10,737 bases of DNA. Source: Chryseobacterium gleum. GTDB lineage: Bacteria > Bacteroidota > Bacteroidia > UBA10329. The notes below the pieces were generated by a model that worked only from the letters and a program-made list of their open reading frames with translations, did not search any database and was not told the DNA's origin. Positions 1 through 7,910 of this stretch are shown in pieces (the stretch's first letter is position 1; each line of letters opens with the position of its first letter). Where the stretch lies: assembly GCA_945874195.1 (NCBI GenBank), contig CAMCFW010000038.1:1-10737 (forward strand), given 5' to 3'. The translations under genes were made by a program, and so were the position numbers.

Positions 1-210
1 GTGGTCAATTCGTTCATGGTCGAAAACACGGGGCTCGAGTCGCTATGCAGGGTTGAGGACACCGACAAACGCTTTTCAGAGGCTGTAAAGGTCCTTTTCG
101 AAGAAGAATTCAACGGAACTGGGCGCGAGCGCAGGGAACAGATATTGAACGAACGTTTCTGTAATCAGGTAAATGCACGAAGTCTGCACGACCTCATCTT
201 CAATCGCTAG
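1..210 (+). CDS. C-terminal end of a probable family-4-type glycosyltransferase (5' truncated by window)
   Basis: The reading frame is open from the first base and stops with TAG at 208-210, so this is the last 69 codons of a longer gene; the GTG at base 1 is most likely an internal Val. The visible tail resembles the end of GT-B fold glycosyltransferases, which transfer sugars from nucleotide or lipid donors. It has an 'ENTGLES' segment, then 'VEDTDKRFSEAVKVLF', then an Arg-rich helix (GRERREQIL), and ends with 'NARSLHDLIF'. That order (loop after the donor-binding site, helix with an Ala-Val-x-x-Leu core, RR, final N-A-x-x-L-x-x-L-I helix) is familiar from family 4 enzymes. The catalytic part is outside the window, so the donor, acceptor and pathway cannot be stated. 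The assignment rests on pattern memory of a short tail and is moderate at best. Confidence 0.5.
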   Translation: MVNSFMVENTGLESLCRVEDTDKRFSEAVKVLFEEEFNGTGRERREQILNERFCNQVNARSLHDLIFNR

Positions 211-216
211 AAATAA

Positions 217-246
217 AAAACCCGACCTGTTTCCAGATCGGGTTTT
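217..246. terminator. Bidirectional intrinsic terminator between converging genes
   Basis: A 9-position stem (221-229 against 234-242) with one mismatch and a four-base loop is flanked by A4 on the left and T4 on the right, which also pair. Read on the plus strand it closes the glycosyltransferase-like gene that ends at 210. Read on the minus strand it is followed by a run of six T and closes the PA-domain gene that ends at 268. The position between two converging genes fits a shared terminator. Confidence 0.85.
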
Positions 247-267
247 ACACTAACTCAGTTAAGTCTA

Positions 268-1992
268 TTACTTGCTTATCATCACTTTGAAAGTGGTGCT
301 TGAATTGTCTTCGAAAAGAAGACTGAAGCTATACATACCAGCTGGCAGATCGGCCACATCAACAGACAGTTGGTGAGCGTTCTTCAAGCATAGTTCTTCC
401 GATCGCACTTGTTGTCCGTTCATATTGATGATGTCCAAAAGAACGGTGCCGTCCAATGCAACTCCGAAAGGAATATTGATCATATCCACGGTCGGGTTCG
501 GGAAAGGGGTCACCTCTCTTCGGTTCACGTCTTCGGCAATTCCATTCACCAATTCCAGATTTACGATAAGGGCCGGAGTGTTGTCGGTTCCGAAACCTCC
601 AGAGAACCATTGTCCGCCATCAATATCATTCAATGGAAAAAAGATCTCGGTAGGATAGCTATCGTATGTCACGTTGTAATCCAAACCAGCATCTACTCCA
701 AGGAACATGTCGTCAATGAAGATGGTGGCACAGGCCAGGTATTTCTGATCATTCAACAATTCCAAAGGCTCGGCAAACGTGTGGGTCACGAATTCTCCCT
801 GTAGGTCAGAAGGGTAATCGTAAAGTTCGTTGCTTGTTAGTTCGTTCAGATCGGTGAATGTTGGTGCAGCCGTACCGTCAAATGGGTCGCCCCATTCGTA
901 AACAGACAGTTGTACTGCTTCTCCCGTTAGGTCGATATCGTTTGTCAAGGTGTTGAAGGTCATTCCGGTAATCTGCATGGCTTCGGCATTGTTAGACTCC
1001 ATGAACACACACCACTGGAATTCCGTGCTTGCAGCAGGTCGAAGTCCATTTACACCCTGTGGCCCATCGATCGGATCCACTTTGCTTTTCGAATAGACGC
1101 CTTCGTTGTTCACCCAAAACGTGGTGACCAGTTCGTTGTCTATTGGAAGCTCATCGCTTGCGTCAGACACCATATTGTATGTAATGGTGTAAAAACCAAC
1201 TTCATAACCATCCTCGGAATAGTTCGGAAGGCTCACAAAAAGGCTGTCGCCAGGCAGGATGGTGGCACCCGAAGTTGAAGTTTCGTTGTAGACCTCTGCA
1301 CCATCTCTGTCAATGGACACGCTCAGGATCACGTTTTCAGCATCTGCAGATCCATAATTGAATACCCAAGCGCCTATCGGAACTTCAAACCCACTACCCG
1401 CTTGAACAAAAGGTGCTGGAATGGACTGGCTGCTTGCCATGCCGATATCACTCTTGAATGCCCCGATGTTGTTGGCAAACACACCATTCGGGTTTCCGAT
1501 GAACATTTCAGAGCCTCCGGCAAGAATTGCGTCCCTCATCAAAGCTCCGTCCGCATCACTGATGAAAATGACAGGGATGTTCACGGCAGATGCACTGTCG
1601 CCAGCCGACATATTGATCAGATTCCCAGGGACGTTGTTCACAATTACACAGGCCACTGCACCAGCCGCCTGAGCATTATAGGCCTTCAACGAAAAATTGC
1701 AACTTCCTCTATATAGGAAGGCGATCTTTCCGTTAACATCAACTCCATTCACAACGCTTTCACAAACGATTGAGTCGGCAGATGTGCCGTCCAAGGCCCA
1801 AGCGCCTTCGGCCGTAATGGCCGTGGTATCAAGGTCGGCACCCCAACCATCGGCTGTAAATGAATCGGTGAATGTGTAACTGCCGGCCAAGTTTGATGGC
1901 TGTTGAACTAGAAACAGGTTTTGGGCATAAGACGACATCCCGAAGGTTGACATCACGGCAATGCCCATGAATAGTAGTGGATTTTTCTTCAT
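268..1992 (-). CDS. Secreted PA-domain protein with type IX secretion C-terminal sorting domain
   Basis: The 574-residue product starts at ATG 1992 with a clear Sec signal peptide (residues 1-23, cleaved in 'SSYA|Q'). Residues about 45-165 form a protease-associated (PA) domain: 'GKIAFLYRGSCNFSLKAYNA' at 88-107, an 'AQAAGAVACVIVNN' segment, and 'IPVIFISDADG'. This fold usually sits as an insert in secreted subtilases or in M28 or M36 peptidases and helps bind substrate or partners. Residues about 185-290 look like a CARDB-type beta-sandwich, and 300-480 are another beta-rich region of unknown kind. The last ~80 residues are a type A T9SS sorting domain: 'PFPNPTVDMINI', 'INMNGQQV', 'LPAGMYSFSL', then 'FKVMISK'. 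The protein should therefore cross the outer membrane by T9SS and be released or anchored at the surface. No protease catalytic motif (Ser-His-Asp triad, HExxH or M28 metal ligands) is visible, so enzymatic activity is not supported. Confidence 0.9.
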   Translation of the reverse strand: MKKNPLLFMGIAVMSTFGMSSYAQNLFLVQQPSNLAGSYTFTDSFTADGWGADLDTTAITAEGAWALDGTSADSIVCESVVNGVDVNGKIAFLYRGSCNFSLKAYNAQAAGAVACVIVNNVPGNLINMSAGDSASAVNIPVIFISDADGALMRDAILAGGSEMFIGNPNGVFANNIGAFKSDIGMASSQSIPAPFVQAGSGFEVPIGAWVFNYGSADAENVILSVSIDRDGAEVYNETSTSGATILPGDSLFVSLPNYSEDGYEVGFYTITYNMVSDASDELPIDNELVTTFWVNNEGVYSKSKVDPIDGPQGVNGLRPAASTEFQWCVFMESNNAEAMQITGMTFNTLTNDIDLTGEAVQLSVYEWGDPFDGTAAPTFTDLNELTSNELYDYPSDLQGEFVTHTFAEPLELLNDQKYLACATIFIDDMFLGVDAGLDYNVTYDSYPTEIFFPLNDIDGGQWFSGGFGTDNTPALIVNLELVNGIAEDVNRREVTPFPNPTVDMINIPFGVALDGTVLLDIINMNGQQVRSEELCLKNAHQLSVDVADLPAGMYSFSLLFEDNSSTTFKVMISK

Positions 1993-2015
1993 TATGATTA
2001 GGTTTTATTTTGATG

Positions 2016-2048
2016 TGAAAATAATGCAATCTGTTAAATAATTGCAAA
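2016..2048 (-). promoter_or_regulatory. Possible Bacteroidota promoter for the PA-domain gene
   Basis: On the minus strand a TTTG (2045-2048) lies 21 bases upstream of TATTTTCA (2016-2023), an imperfect match to the Bacteroidota -33 TTTG / -7 TAnnTTTG pattern. The spacing is acceptable and the -7 box lies 23 bases before the ATG at 1992. The 114-base gap after ftsE leaves room for an independent promoter. The last two bases of the -7 box do not fit, so this is tentative. Confidence 0.35.
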
Positions 2049-2106
2049 TTCAGACCGACAAAAACGAAAATACTGCTGCAAAACCCAGTCAAGGAATCAC
2101 AAGCTA

Positions 2107-2811
2107 TTAGAAATCCTCCGGTCCTACCTTTTGTAGCGTGTCGATTACGTAACCGCTTTCGCATTTCAGTGTTCGGGCGGGGTGTTTTTTGAAGAAGGAA
2201 TAGTTGTGTGTTGCAAGCAGCACGCTTGTTCCGGTCTTGGTAATATCGATCATCAATTGCAGAATGCCGTCAGATGTTTCGGGGTCGAGGTTTCCTGTCG
2301 GCTCATCGGCCAAGATCACTTCGGGGTGATTGATGAGCGCACGGGCAACCGCCACCCGTTGCTGCTCTCCACCCGAGAGTTGGTGCGACATTTTGAATTT
2401 GGCCTCGGTGGGAATGTTCACGAGTTTGAGCACTTCATCTACCCTCTCGTCCATCTTGGCCTTGTCGGTCCAACCTGTAGCCTCCATCACGAATTTGAGG
2501 TTCTTCTCCACCGTTCGGTCGGTCAGCAATTGAAAATCTTGAAAGACAATGCCCAACTTTCTTCTTAGAAAAGGAATTTCCGATTGCGTGATGCCAGCCA
2601 AAGCGTGTCCGGCCACGGATCCTTCGCCATCGCGTAGCTGAAGATCGGCATAGAGCGTTCTTAGAAGACTACTCTTTCCGCTTCCGGTGCGGCCTATCAG
2701 GTAAATGAACTCGCCTTTGTCAATGGCAAAAGAAACTTTGCTGAGCACCACGTTGTTCCGAACGTAAATGGTGACATCAGAAAGTTGAACAATATGGTCG
2801 TGGTTTTCCAT
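2107..2811 (-). CDS. ftsE: FtsE-like cell-division ABC transporter ATPase
   Basis: A single complete ABC nucleotide-binding domain of 234 residues. In that numbering it has Walker A 'GRTGSGKSS' at 40-48, the Q-loop Gln in 'VFQDFQ' at 91, signature 'LSGGEQQR' at 145-152, Walker B 'VILADEPTGNLD' at 165-176, and the H-loop His in 'ATHN' at 202. The size, 'FIYLIGRTGSGKSS', 'VFQDFQLL' and 'DEPTGNLDPETS' fit the FtsE branch best. FtsE is known to pair with the membrane protein FtsX to control peptidoglycan hydrolases at the division site. Close relatives are the LolD and MacB ATPases, so another MacB-type export role cannot be excluded. No ftsX lies next to it. I chose ATG 2811: the in-frame TTG at 2817 lies 8 bases from the -7 box at 2825-2832, at or next to the expected transcript start. 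The gene is divergent from the TPR operon and 114 bases upstream of the PA gene. Confidence 0.85.
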   Translation of the reverse strand: MENHDHIVQLSDVTIYVRNNVVLSKVSFAIDKGEFIYLIGRTGSGKSSLLRTLYADLQLRDGEGSVAGHALAGITQSEIPFLRRKLGIVFQDFQLLTDRTVEKNLKFVMEATGWTDKAKMDERVDEVLKLVNIPTEAKFKMSHQLSGGEQQRVAVARALINHPEVILADEPTGNLDPETSDGILQLMIDITKTGTSVLLATHNYSFFKKHPARTLKCESGYVIDTLQKVGPEDF

Positions 2812-2824
2812 CTTCAAGAATGAC

Positions 2825-2832
2825 CAAAGTTA
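2825..2832 (-). promoter_or_regulatory. -7 promoter box upstream of ftsE
   Basis: On the minus strand the sequence reads TAACTTTG, an exact match to the Bacteroidota -7 consensus TAnnTTTG, 13 bases before the chosen ATG at 2811. Transcription would start around 2820, giving a leader of roughly 9 bases. No good TTTG -33 box is visible at the usual distance; the closest is a poor TTCG 16 bases upstream. Confidence 0.45.
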
Positions 2833-2948
2833 ATATTATGTGGTGGCCCGAACTCGGACCGATCCATTCATTTCTCTTAACAAGGCCGCGTTGAAAAGTA
2901 TTGGACTCTAAAAAAAGCCAAGACTCTTTACAGGATAATTTAGCAGGG

Positions 2949-5900
2949 ATGAGTAGATCTGTTCGGGGAATATTGAAAAGGGGTTTTGTGTTGAACGGTA
3001 TGCTCTCGATGTTCCTCGGTCTGGGTCATGCGAACGCACAACGCGTAGCCGCAGATGTCGATCCCTTGCGGGAATATTCGGTCGGCCTCGAATTATTTCA
3101 GAAGCAAAAATATGCTGCTGCTCAAGAACGATTCTCGAAAGCGCTTGGTCATCCACGGTCGTTGCCAAGCGTTCAGCGCGAGAATGCGGTGTATTACAAC
3201 GCGGCTGCCGCTCTTGAACTTTTCAATGGTGACGGTCAATGGTTGATGGAATCGTTCGTTGCCAGCTATCCCGAACATTCCATGATCAACATGGCCAATT
3301 TTCAGCTCGGCACTTTTCATTTCACCAAAAAGCGATATAAGAACGTGCTCGAGCAGTTTGAACTGGTGGACGAATCGAAGCTGGAACAACAGTATTTAGA
3401 GGAATTCTACTTCAAAAAAGGCTATTCGCATTTTCAGCAAGAGGAGTATGATCGGTCGAAGGAGGCCTTGTCGCACGTGCTGAAGGGTGGTAAAAAGTAT
3501 CGGTCTCCAGCGGTCTATTATCATTCCTACATTCTATATCGGGAGCAGATGAATGAAGCTGCCCTTGCCGGATTCAAAGAGTTGGAAACAGACAAGTTGT
3601 TTGGCAATGTGGTGCCATTCTACATCCTTCAGATATATTATAGACAAGGCAAGAATGAAGAGGTGATCTCTTACGGAAAGCAACTGCTGAACAAGGATTT
3701 TGCAAAGTCGAAAACGGGCGAGATCCATCGCATGCTGGGTGAAGCCTATTACAATCTCGGTCGATATAAAGAGGCAGTGCCCGAAATGGAATTGGCCATT
3801 TCTGAACTTGGAGGAAACCGGGATGACCGTTATAAACTGGCCTATGCAGCCTATCGTGGTGGTGAGTTTGAAAAGGCCATAGGCTATTTCAAACAAGTGG
3901 CTACTGACGAGGACGAACTGACCCAATTGGCCCACTACCACATGGGCGATTGTTTTCTAAAGTCGGGCAATAAAATGGAGGCCAGAAGTTCGTTCAGATC
4001 TGCTTCCAGATTTGCGTTCGACCCTGAAATTCAGGAGGATGCGCTTTTCAATTTTGCCAAGACAGCCTACGAACTGTCGTATGACCCATACAACGAGGCA
4101 GTTCAGGCATTCGAAGAATACATTGCCAAGAATCCGAACAGCCACCGGGCCGATGAGGCATATCAGTTTCTGCTTCAGGTGTACCTGACCACCCATAATT
4201 ATGAGGCAGCGATCGCCTCAATAGACAAGATGAAGAAAGTGAACGATGGGTTGAAAGCAACCTATCAGCGCATTTGTTATGTGCGCGGAACCGAACTTTT
4301 CCAAGACCTGGAATTCGAAAGTTCCATTCAATTCTTCAAGCGTTCCGATAAGTATCCGGTGAGTTCAAAGATCACGGCCCGTTCCATTTTTTGGCAGGCT
4401 GAAGCCTATGCCCGATCAAAAAGAACGAAGTCCGCAGAAGAGCATTACAGGCTCTTCATGGAAGTGCCGGGGGCCATTGGCTTGCCAGAATTCGGACTGG
4501 CGCACTATGGCATGGCTTACGCTTGCTTCGAAGGTCAACGATTGGAAGAGGCCATTTCTTGGTTCCGAAAATTCGTGGACTATGAGAAGAGCGATTCTCT
4601 TCGGGTGAATGACGGACTTTTGAGGATCGCTGATGCCTATTACCTACAGAAGAACACCCCGCGTGCCATCGAGTTCTACGATAAGGCCATTCAATATGAT
4701 AAGTTCGATGTGGATTATGCCATCTTCCAAATAGCAGTTTGCTATGGACTTGAAGGAAAGACCGGTTCGAAGCTTGAAACGCTTAAGACCATGCTCAAGA
4801 ATCATCCGAAAACGGGTTTTGCCGCAGATGCAAAGTATGAGATCGCAGAAACCTACTTTTTCTCTGACAATAGCAGCGAGGCCATCAATTATTTCGACAA
4901 GGTCATTTCGGAACATCCCAATTCGAACTACGTGCCCAAGGCTAAGCTCAAAAAAGGGTTACTCTATTACAACGCGAGTTCTGATGAGCTAGCATTACCG
5001 ATCCTGAAGGACGTTGCCGAAAATTATCCAGCAACCGAGGAGGCGAAGGAGGCGCTCATGAAGGTTCAGAAGATCTACGTTGAAGAGGGAGATGTTCCAG
5101 GGTTTGAGAATTATCTGTCCGCTCACAATTTTCCCGACATCACCACCGGAGCGCTCGATACCTCTTATTACGAGAGTGCCGAATTCATGTACATGAAAGG
5201 CAATTTAGAAAATGCCATGAAAGAGTTCGGAACTTATCTCGTTAAGTTTCCTAATGGCTATTTTAAACTCAATGCAAACTTCTATCGTGCCGAAGCCGCG
5301 GTCAAATTGAAGGACTATGATCAAGCGCTCATTGGATTTGACAATGTGCTGAATTTCAAAACCAATGTGTTCACCGAGCGTTCACTTATTTCCGCATCGC
5401 AGATCTATTTCTACCAGAAACGCTTCAGCGAAGCCCTTGCCAAGTTTCTGGTGCTTGAAGAGGTGGCAGAATCCGCAGAGAATCTTATCGAAGCGCGGGC
5501 TGGAATCATGCGCTGCAATTTTGAACTTGGCAAGTTCGATGCGTCTCACGAATACGCATTGAAGATTCAACGTTCCGATAAGGCTCCAGAAGAACTGGTA
5601 CACGAATCGCTTTTGGTCTCGGCCCGGTGCGCAATGGCACAGAACGATCTGAAAATGGCGGAAGAACGCTTTGAACAGACACTTTTGGCCTCGAACAGCG
5701 TGATCGGGGCAGAGGCGCTATATAGCCTGGCAAAGATTCATTTTCTGCGTGGTGAATATGACCGATCAGAGAAGTTGATCTTCGATATGGTAAGTGTTTT
5801 TCCAAATTATGGAGAATGGATATCGAGGTCATTCCTGCTGCTGGCAGACAACTACATCATGCGCGATGACCTCTTTCAAGCACGGCTCACCTTGCAGAAC

Positions 5901-6101
5901 GTGATAGATAATTATGATGGAGAACTGAAGGCAGAGGCAGAAAGAAAAATGGCCGAGTTGAACGAAATGACCCCGAAGTTGGAAGAACGTAAGGATGGTG
6001 ATGGATGGGAAATTGAGTTTGAGCAGGAAGGAAAAGTGAGGGACGATATTTTTGAACTGGATGAGGACGAGGTTAAGGAACTGGACGTGATAGAAGAATG
6101 A
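2949..6101 (+). CDS. Large exported tetratricopeptide-repeat (TPR) protein
   Basis: The 1050-residue product has a signal peptide (residues 1-30, basic start, hydrophobic 'FVLNGMLSMFLGLG', cleavage in 'HANA|Q'). Almost all the rest is TPR-type helix pairs, about 24-25 by eye. Good examples are 'GEIHRMLGEAYYNLGRYKEA', 'ADAKYEIAETYFFSDNSSEA' and 'AEALYSLAKIHFLRGEYDRS'; several units end in a Pro-Asn or Pro-x-Ser/Thr turn, as in YbgF- and BamD-like repeats. TPR solenoids bind other proteins, so this is probably a periplasmic scaffold. No enzyme domain or lipobox is seen. The last 41 residues (1010-1050) form a strongly acidic tail. The gene overlaps the downstream beta-barrel gene by four bases (ATGA at 6098-6101). 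The frame can be extended to TTG 2901, but that adds 16 mostly polar residues before a good signal peptide, so ATG 2949 is preferred; ATG 3000 is less likely. I cannot name a characterised orthologue. Confidence 0.88.
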   Translation: MSRSVRGILKRGFVLNGMLSMFLGLGHANAQRVAADVDPLREYSVGLELFQKQKYAAAQERFSKALGHPRSLPSVQRENAVYYNAAAALELFNGDGQWLMESFVASYPEHSMINMANFQLGTFHFTKKRYKNVLEQFELVDESKLEQQYLEEFYFKKGYSHFQQEEYDRSKEALSHVLKGGKKYRSPAVYYHSYILYREQMNEAALAGFKELETDKLFGNVVPFYILQIYYRQGKNEEVISYGKQLLNKDFAKSKTGEIHRMLGEAYYNLGRYKEAVPEMELAISELGGNRDDRYKLAYAAYRGGEFEKAIGYFKQVATDEDELTQLAHYHMGDCFLKSGNKMEARSSFRSASRFAFDPEIQEDALFNFAKTAYELSYDPYNEAVQAFEEYIAKNPNSHRADEAYQFLLQVYLTTHNYEAAIASIDKMKKVNDGLKATYQRICYVRGTELFQDLEFESSIQFFKRSDKYPVSSKITARSIFWQAEAYARSKRTKSAEEHYRLFMEVPGAIGLPEFGLAHYGMAYACFEGQRLEEAISWFRKFVDYEKSDSLRVNDGLLRIADAYYLQKNTPRAIEFYDKAIQYDKFDVDYAIFQIAVCYGLEGKTGSKLETLKTMLKNHPKTGFAADAKYEIAETYFFSDNSSEAINYFDKVISEHPNSNYVPKAKLKKGLLYYNASSDELALPILKDVAENYPATEEAKEALMKVQKIYVEEGDVPGFENYLSAHNFPDITTGALDTSYYESAEFMYMKGNLENAMKEFGTYLVKFPNGYFKLNANFYRAEAAVKLKDYDQALIGFDNVLNFKTNVFTERSLISASQIYFYQKRFSEALAKFLVLEEVAESAENLIEARAGIMRCNFELGKFDASHEYALKIQRSDKAPEELVHESLLVSARCAMAQNDLKMAEERFEQTLLASNSVIGAEALYSLAKIHFLRGEYDRSEKLIFDMVSVFPNYGEWISRSFLLLADNYIMRDDLFQARLTLQNVIDNYDGELKAEAERKMAELNEMTPKLEERKDGDGWEIEFEQEGKVRDDIFELDEDEVKELDVIEE

Positions 6102-7792
6102 GAACTACCATCACAACTTTCATTCTTTCGGTGGTTTTGCTAACCTGCGATTTTCAAACAAATGCACAGAAAAGGACGGATCTGCCCGACAGCCTGCGAT
6201 TCACCATTCGTAAAGACTACAGGCCTGTGGCCCGCGATGCTAAGAAGATCGACTCGAAGCCCGAGGTAAAGCACGAGGCTGCCACACTGGCCCCGGTCAG
6301 TTATTCGGTCATTCCGAAAACCAAGGAAGTGACCTTTGAAGCACAGCCGTTACAGGCTGCTACGCTCTCTAACGAGCCTCTGAGTAAGCTTTACAATGGA
6401 TTTGTGAAAGCGGGATTCGGTAACTACACAATGCCCTTTTTCGAAGCCAGTTTCAGTAGTCTAAGAAGTAAAAAATACCAAGCGGGTTTCTTTGCCCGTT
6501 ACCATGCCTCGTTCGCCAAGTTGAATAAGGTCAGAGATTTCGGATTCACCGATGCAGGCATCACCGGATTCGGAAAATATTTCATGAACCACCATGTACT
6601 ATCAGGGCGATTGGAATATGATGTGGACGAGAATTACTATTACGGATTCAACCGTTCTGACGTCACATTTGCAAACGTCAGTTCTGCAAAAGGAGATAGC
6701 TTGCATCAGGTTTTCCATCACGTTGGTTTCAATCTCGACCTGAATGCCATGCGCGAAAAGAAATTGCGCATCATGGATCAGGCGGCAATTGCCTATAGGT
6801 ATACTCGGGACAATTTCCGATCAGAAGAACATTATGCCGCACTTTCGGCTGGCGTGGCCTTCAATATCAAGAAGGAAGAAATGTTCATTCGAACCACGTT
6901 CGATTACTATAACCTTGCTCAGCGCGGCCTCAATACCAATAATTTCATCTGGGGACTTCAACCCGAATTCAGAGCACGAAGAGATCGATGGGGTATAGAC
7001 CTTGGCGTAAATTTCGTGCTGGATGTGAACGATACTACCACCAAGGTGCTGCTCTTCCCTGTTTTGAATTTTCATTACTTCATCGTCAAGAAGATGTTGC
7101 GATTCTACGTGGGGGCTAAAGGCGGTGTGCAGCGCAACGGACTGAGGTCAATTTCACAGCTTAATCCCTATTTTGAAACAGGTCAGGTATTGAGCAACAG
7201 TTGGGAGCGTCTGAACATTTACGGAGGATTCAAAGGAAGCATTACCCGAAGCATCGGCTTTGATCTTTCGGTCGCAGAGATCATCACCGGCCAACAGATG
7301 TTTTTCGTTAACGACACGACCAACGGGCTGGGCAATAAATTTCTGACCGAGTATCATGACGCTCGGGTCACCAGCTTTAAAGGAGCTCTCAGTTATCAAC
7401 TCAAAAGCAAGTTGGCCTTAGTTGCAGAGGCTGAATACAGACTGTTCGTGATGCCGACCGACAGCATCAAACCTTGGCACGAGGCTCCATTCCGATTTAC
7501 ATTTTCCGCCAATTACAATCTGAAGGACAAATTCATCTTCAAGGCTTCCATCAGCGCTTATGGCGCGCGTGAAGCCCGCAATTTCAGCACCGATTCTCTT
7601 GGTGTGGTCAGCATGACCCCAATAACGCTGAAAGGATATGCCGATGCCAATTTGGGTGTCGAGTACCGCTACCGAAAATGGCTCGGTGCATTTGTTGACC
7701 TTCGCAACATTGCGGCCTTACGTTACGACATCTGGAAACAGTATCCCGCACAGCGTTTCAGTTTCATTGCCGGACTACATTTCAGCTTCTAA
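6098..7792 (+). CDS. Outer-membrane beta-barrel protein coupled to the TPR gene
   Basis: The 564-residue product has a signal peptide (1-23, cleavage in 'TNA|Q'). Cys17 follows 'LLT', but Thr at -1 argues against lipoprotein processing. Residues 24-95 are polar and probably unstructured, rich in Lys and Arg at first. From about residue 100 ('LYNGFVKAGFGNYTMPFFEA') to the end, short amphipathic strands with alternating aromatic residues are broken by polar loops, as in an outer-membrane barrel. It ends 'FSFIAGLHFSF' with a terminal Phe, the usual BAM recognition signal. A TonB-dependent receptor plug and TonB box are missing, and the length is below that of such receptors, so it is better seen as a plugless barrel, perhaps of receptor ancestry. 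Its ATG lies inside the TPR stop region (ATGA), which implies translational coupling and a shared complex. Substrate and strand number cannot be told from sequence. Confidence 0.85.
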   Translation: MRTTITTFILSVVLLTCDFQTNAQKRTDLPDSLRFTIRKDYRPVARDAKKIDSKPEVKHEAATLAPVSYSVIPKTKEVTFEAQPLQAATLSNEPLSKLYNGFVKAGFGNYTMPFFEASFSSLRSKKYQAGFFARYHASFAKLNKVRDFGFTDAGITGFGKYFMNHHVLSGRLEYDVDENYYYGFNRSDVTFANVSSAKGDSLHQVFHHVGFNLDLNAMREKKLRIMDQAAIAYRYTRDNFRSEEHYAALSAGVAFNIKKEEMFIRTTFDYYNLAQRGLNTNNFIWGLQPEFRARRDRWGIDLGVNFVLDVNDTTTKVLLFPVLNFHYFIVKKMLRFYVGAKGGVQRNGLRSISQLNPYFETGQVLSNSWERLNIYGGFKGSITRSIGFDLSVAEIITGQQMFFVNDTTNGLGNKFLTEYHDARVTSFKGALSYQLKSKLALVAEAEYRLFVMPTDSIKPWHEAPFRFTFSANYNLKDKFIFKASISAYGAREARNFSTDSLGVVSMTPITLKGYADANLGVEYRYRKWLGAFVDLRNIAALRYDIWKQYPAQRFSFIAGLHFSF

Positions 7793-7842
7793 ACAAACCC
7801 TGTTTAAAACTGCGTTGCCATTGTTGATAAATGCGGCTGAAT

Positions 7843-7860
7843 GCCCTGTATTTACGGGGC
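7843..7860 (+). terminator. Weak hairpin after the TPR-barrel operon
   Basis: GCCCTGT pairs with ACGGGGC through seven base pairs, one of them G-T, around a four-base loop, and only TTT follows before a C. It lies 50 bases after the barrel stop and 50 bases before the gyrB ATG, so it may end the operon transcript. The T run is too short for a confident intrinsic terminator, so read-through into gyrB is possible. Confidence 0.4.
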
Positions 7861-7878
7861 TTTCGGGGGTCAATTAAG

Positions 7879-7886
7879 TATCTTTG
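7879..7886 (+). promoter_or_regulatory. -7 promoter box of gyrB
   Basis: TATCTTTG matches the Bacteroidota -7 consensus TAnnTTTG exactly and ends 24 bases before the gyrB ATG at 7911, giving a leader of about 20 bases. The -33 element is poor; the closest is TTTA at 7851-7854, inside the hairpin above and 24 bases away. The TTG at 7884 that could start a longer GyrB is the last three bases of this box, so it is very unlikely to be translated from this promoter. Confidence 0.6.
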
Positions 7887-7910
7887 GGGCGCATAAAAAG
7901 CACTCAGAAA

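Noticed and set aside
409..804. A 131-codon plus-strand open frame opposite the PA-domain gene
   Set aside because: It lies wholly inside the convincing minus-strand gene, has no recognisable domain or signal, and is a shadow of that gene's codon pattern.
361..912. A 12-base repeat (AACAGACAGTTG) at 361-372 and 901-912
   Set aside because: Both copies are in the same coding region and encode similar 'LSV' strand residues; two short copies are not evidence of a regulatory repeat.
2182..2568. A 128-codon plus-strand open frame opposite ftsE
   Set aside because: It lies entirely antisense to a gene with all ABC ATPase motifs; the translation is low-complexity His/Leu-rich without domain signals.
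2891..2930. Possible promoter of the TPR operon (TTG at 2901-2903 with ACTCTTTA at 2923-2930)
   Set aside because: The spacing is about right but the -7 box matches TAnnTTTG only at the central TTT, so it was not listed; the operon's promoter remains unidentified.
6146..6151. Lipoprotein processing site (Cys17) in the barrel protein
   Set aside because: The residue before Cys is Thr rather than Gly, Ala or Ser, and a better signal peptidase I site (TNA|Q) follows; a barrel protein is not expected to be a lipoprotein.
6098..7792. Full TonB-dependent receptor
   Set aside because: No plug domain or TonB box can be seen and the protein is short for that family.
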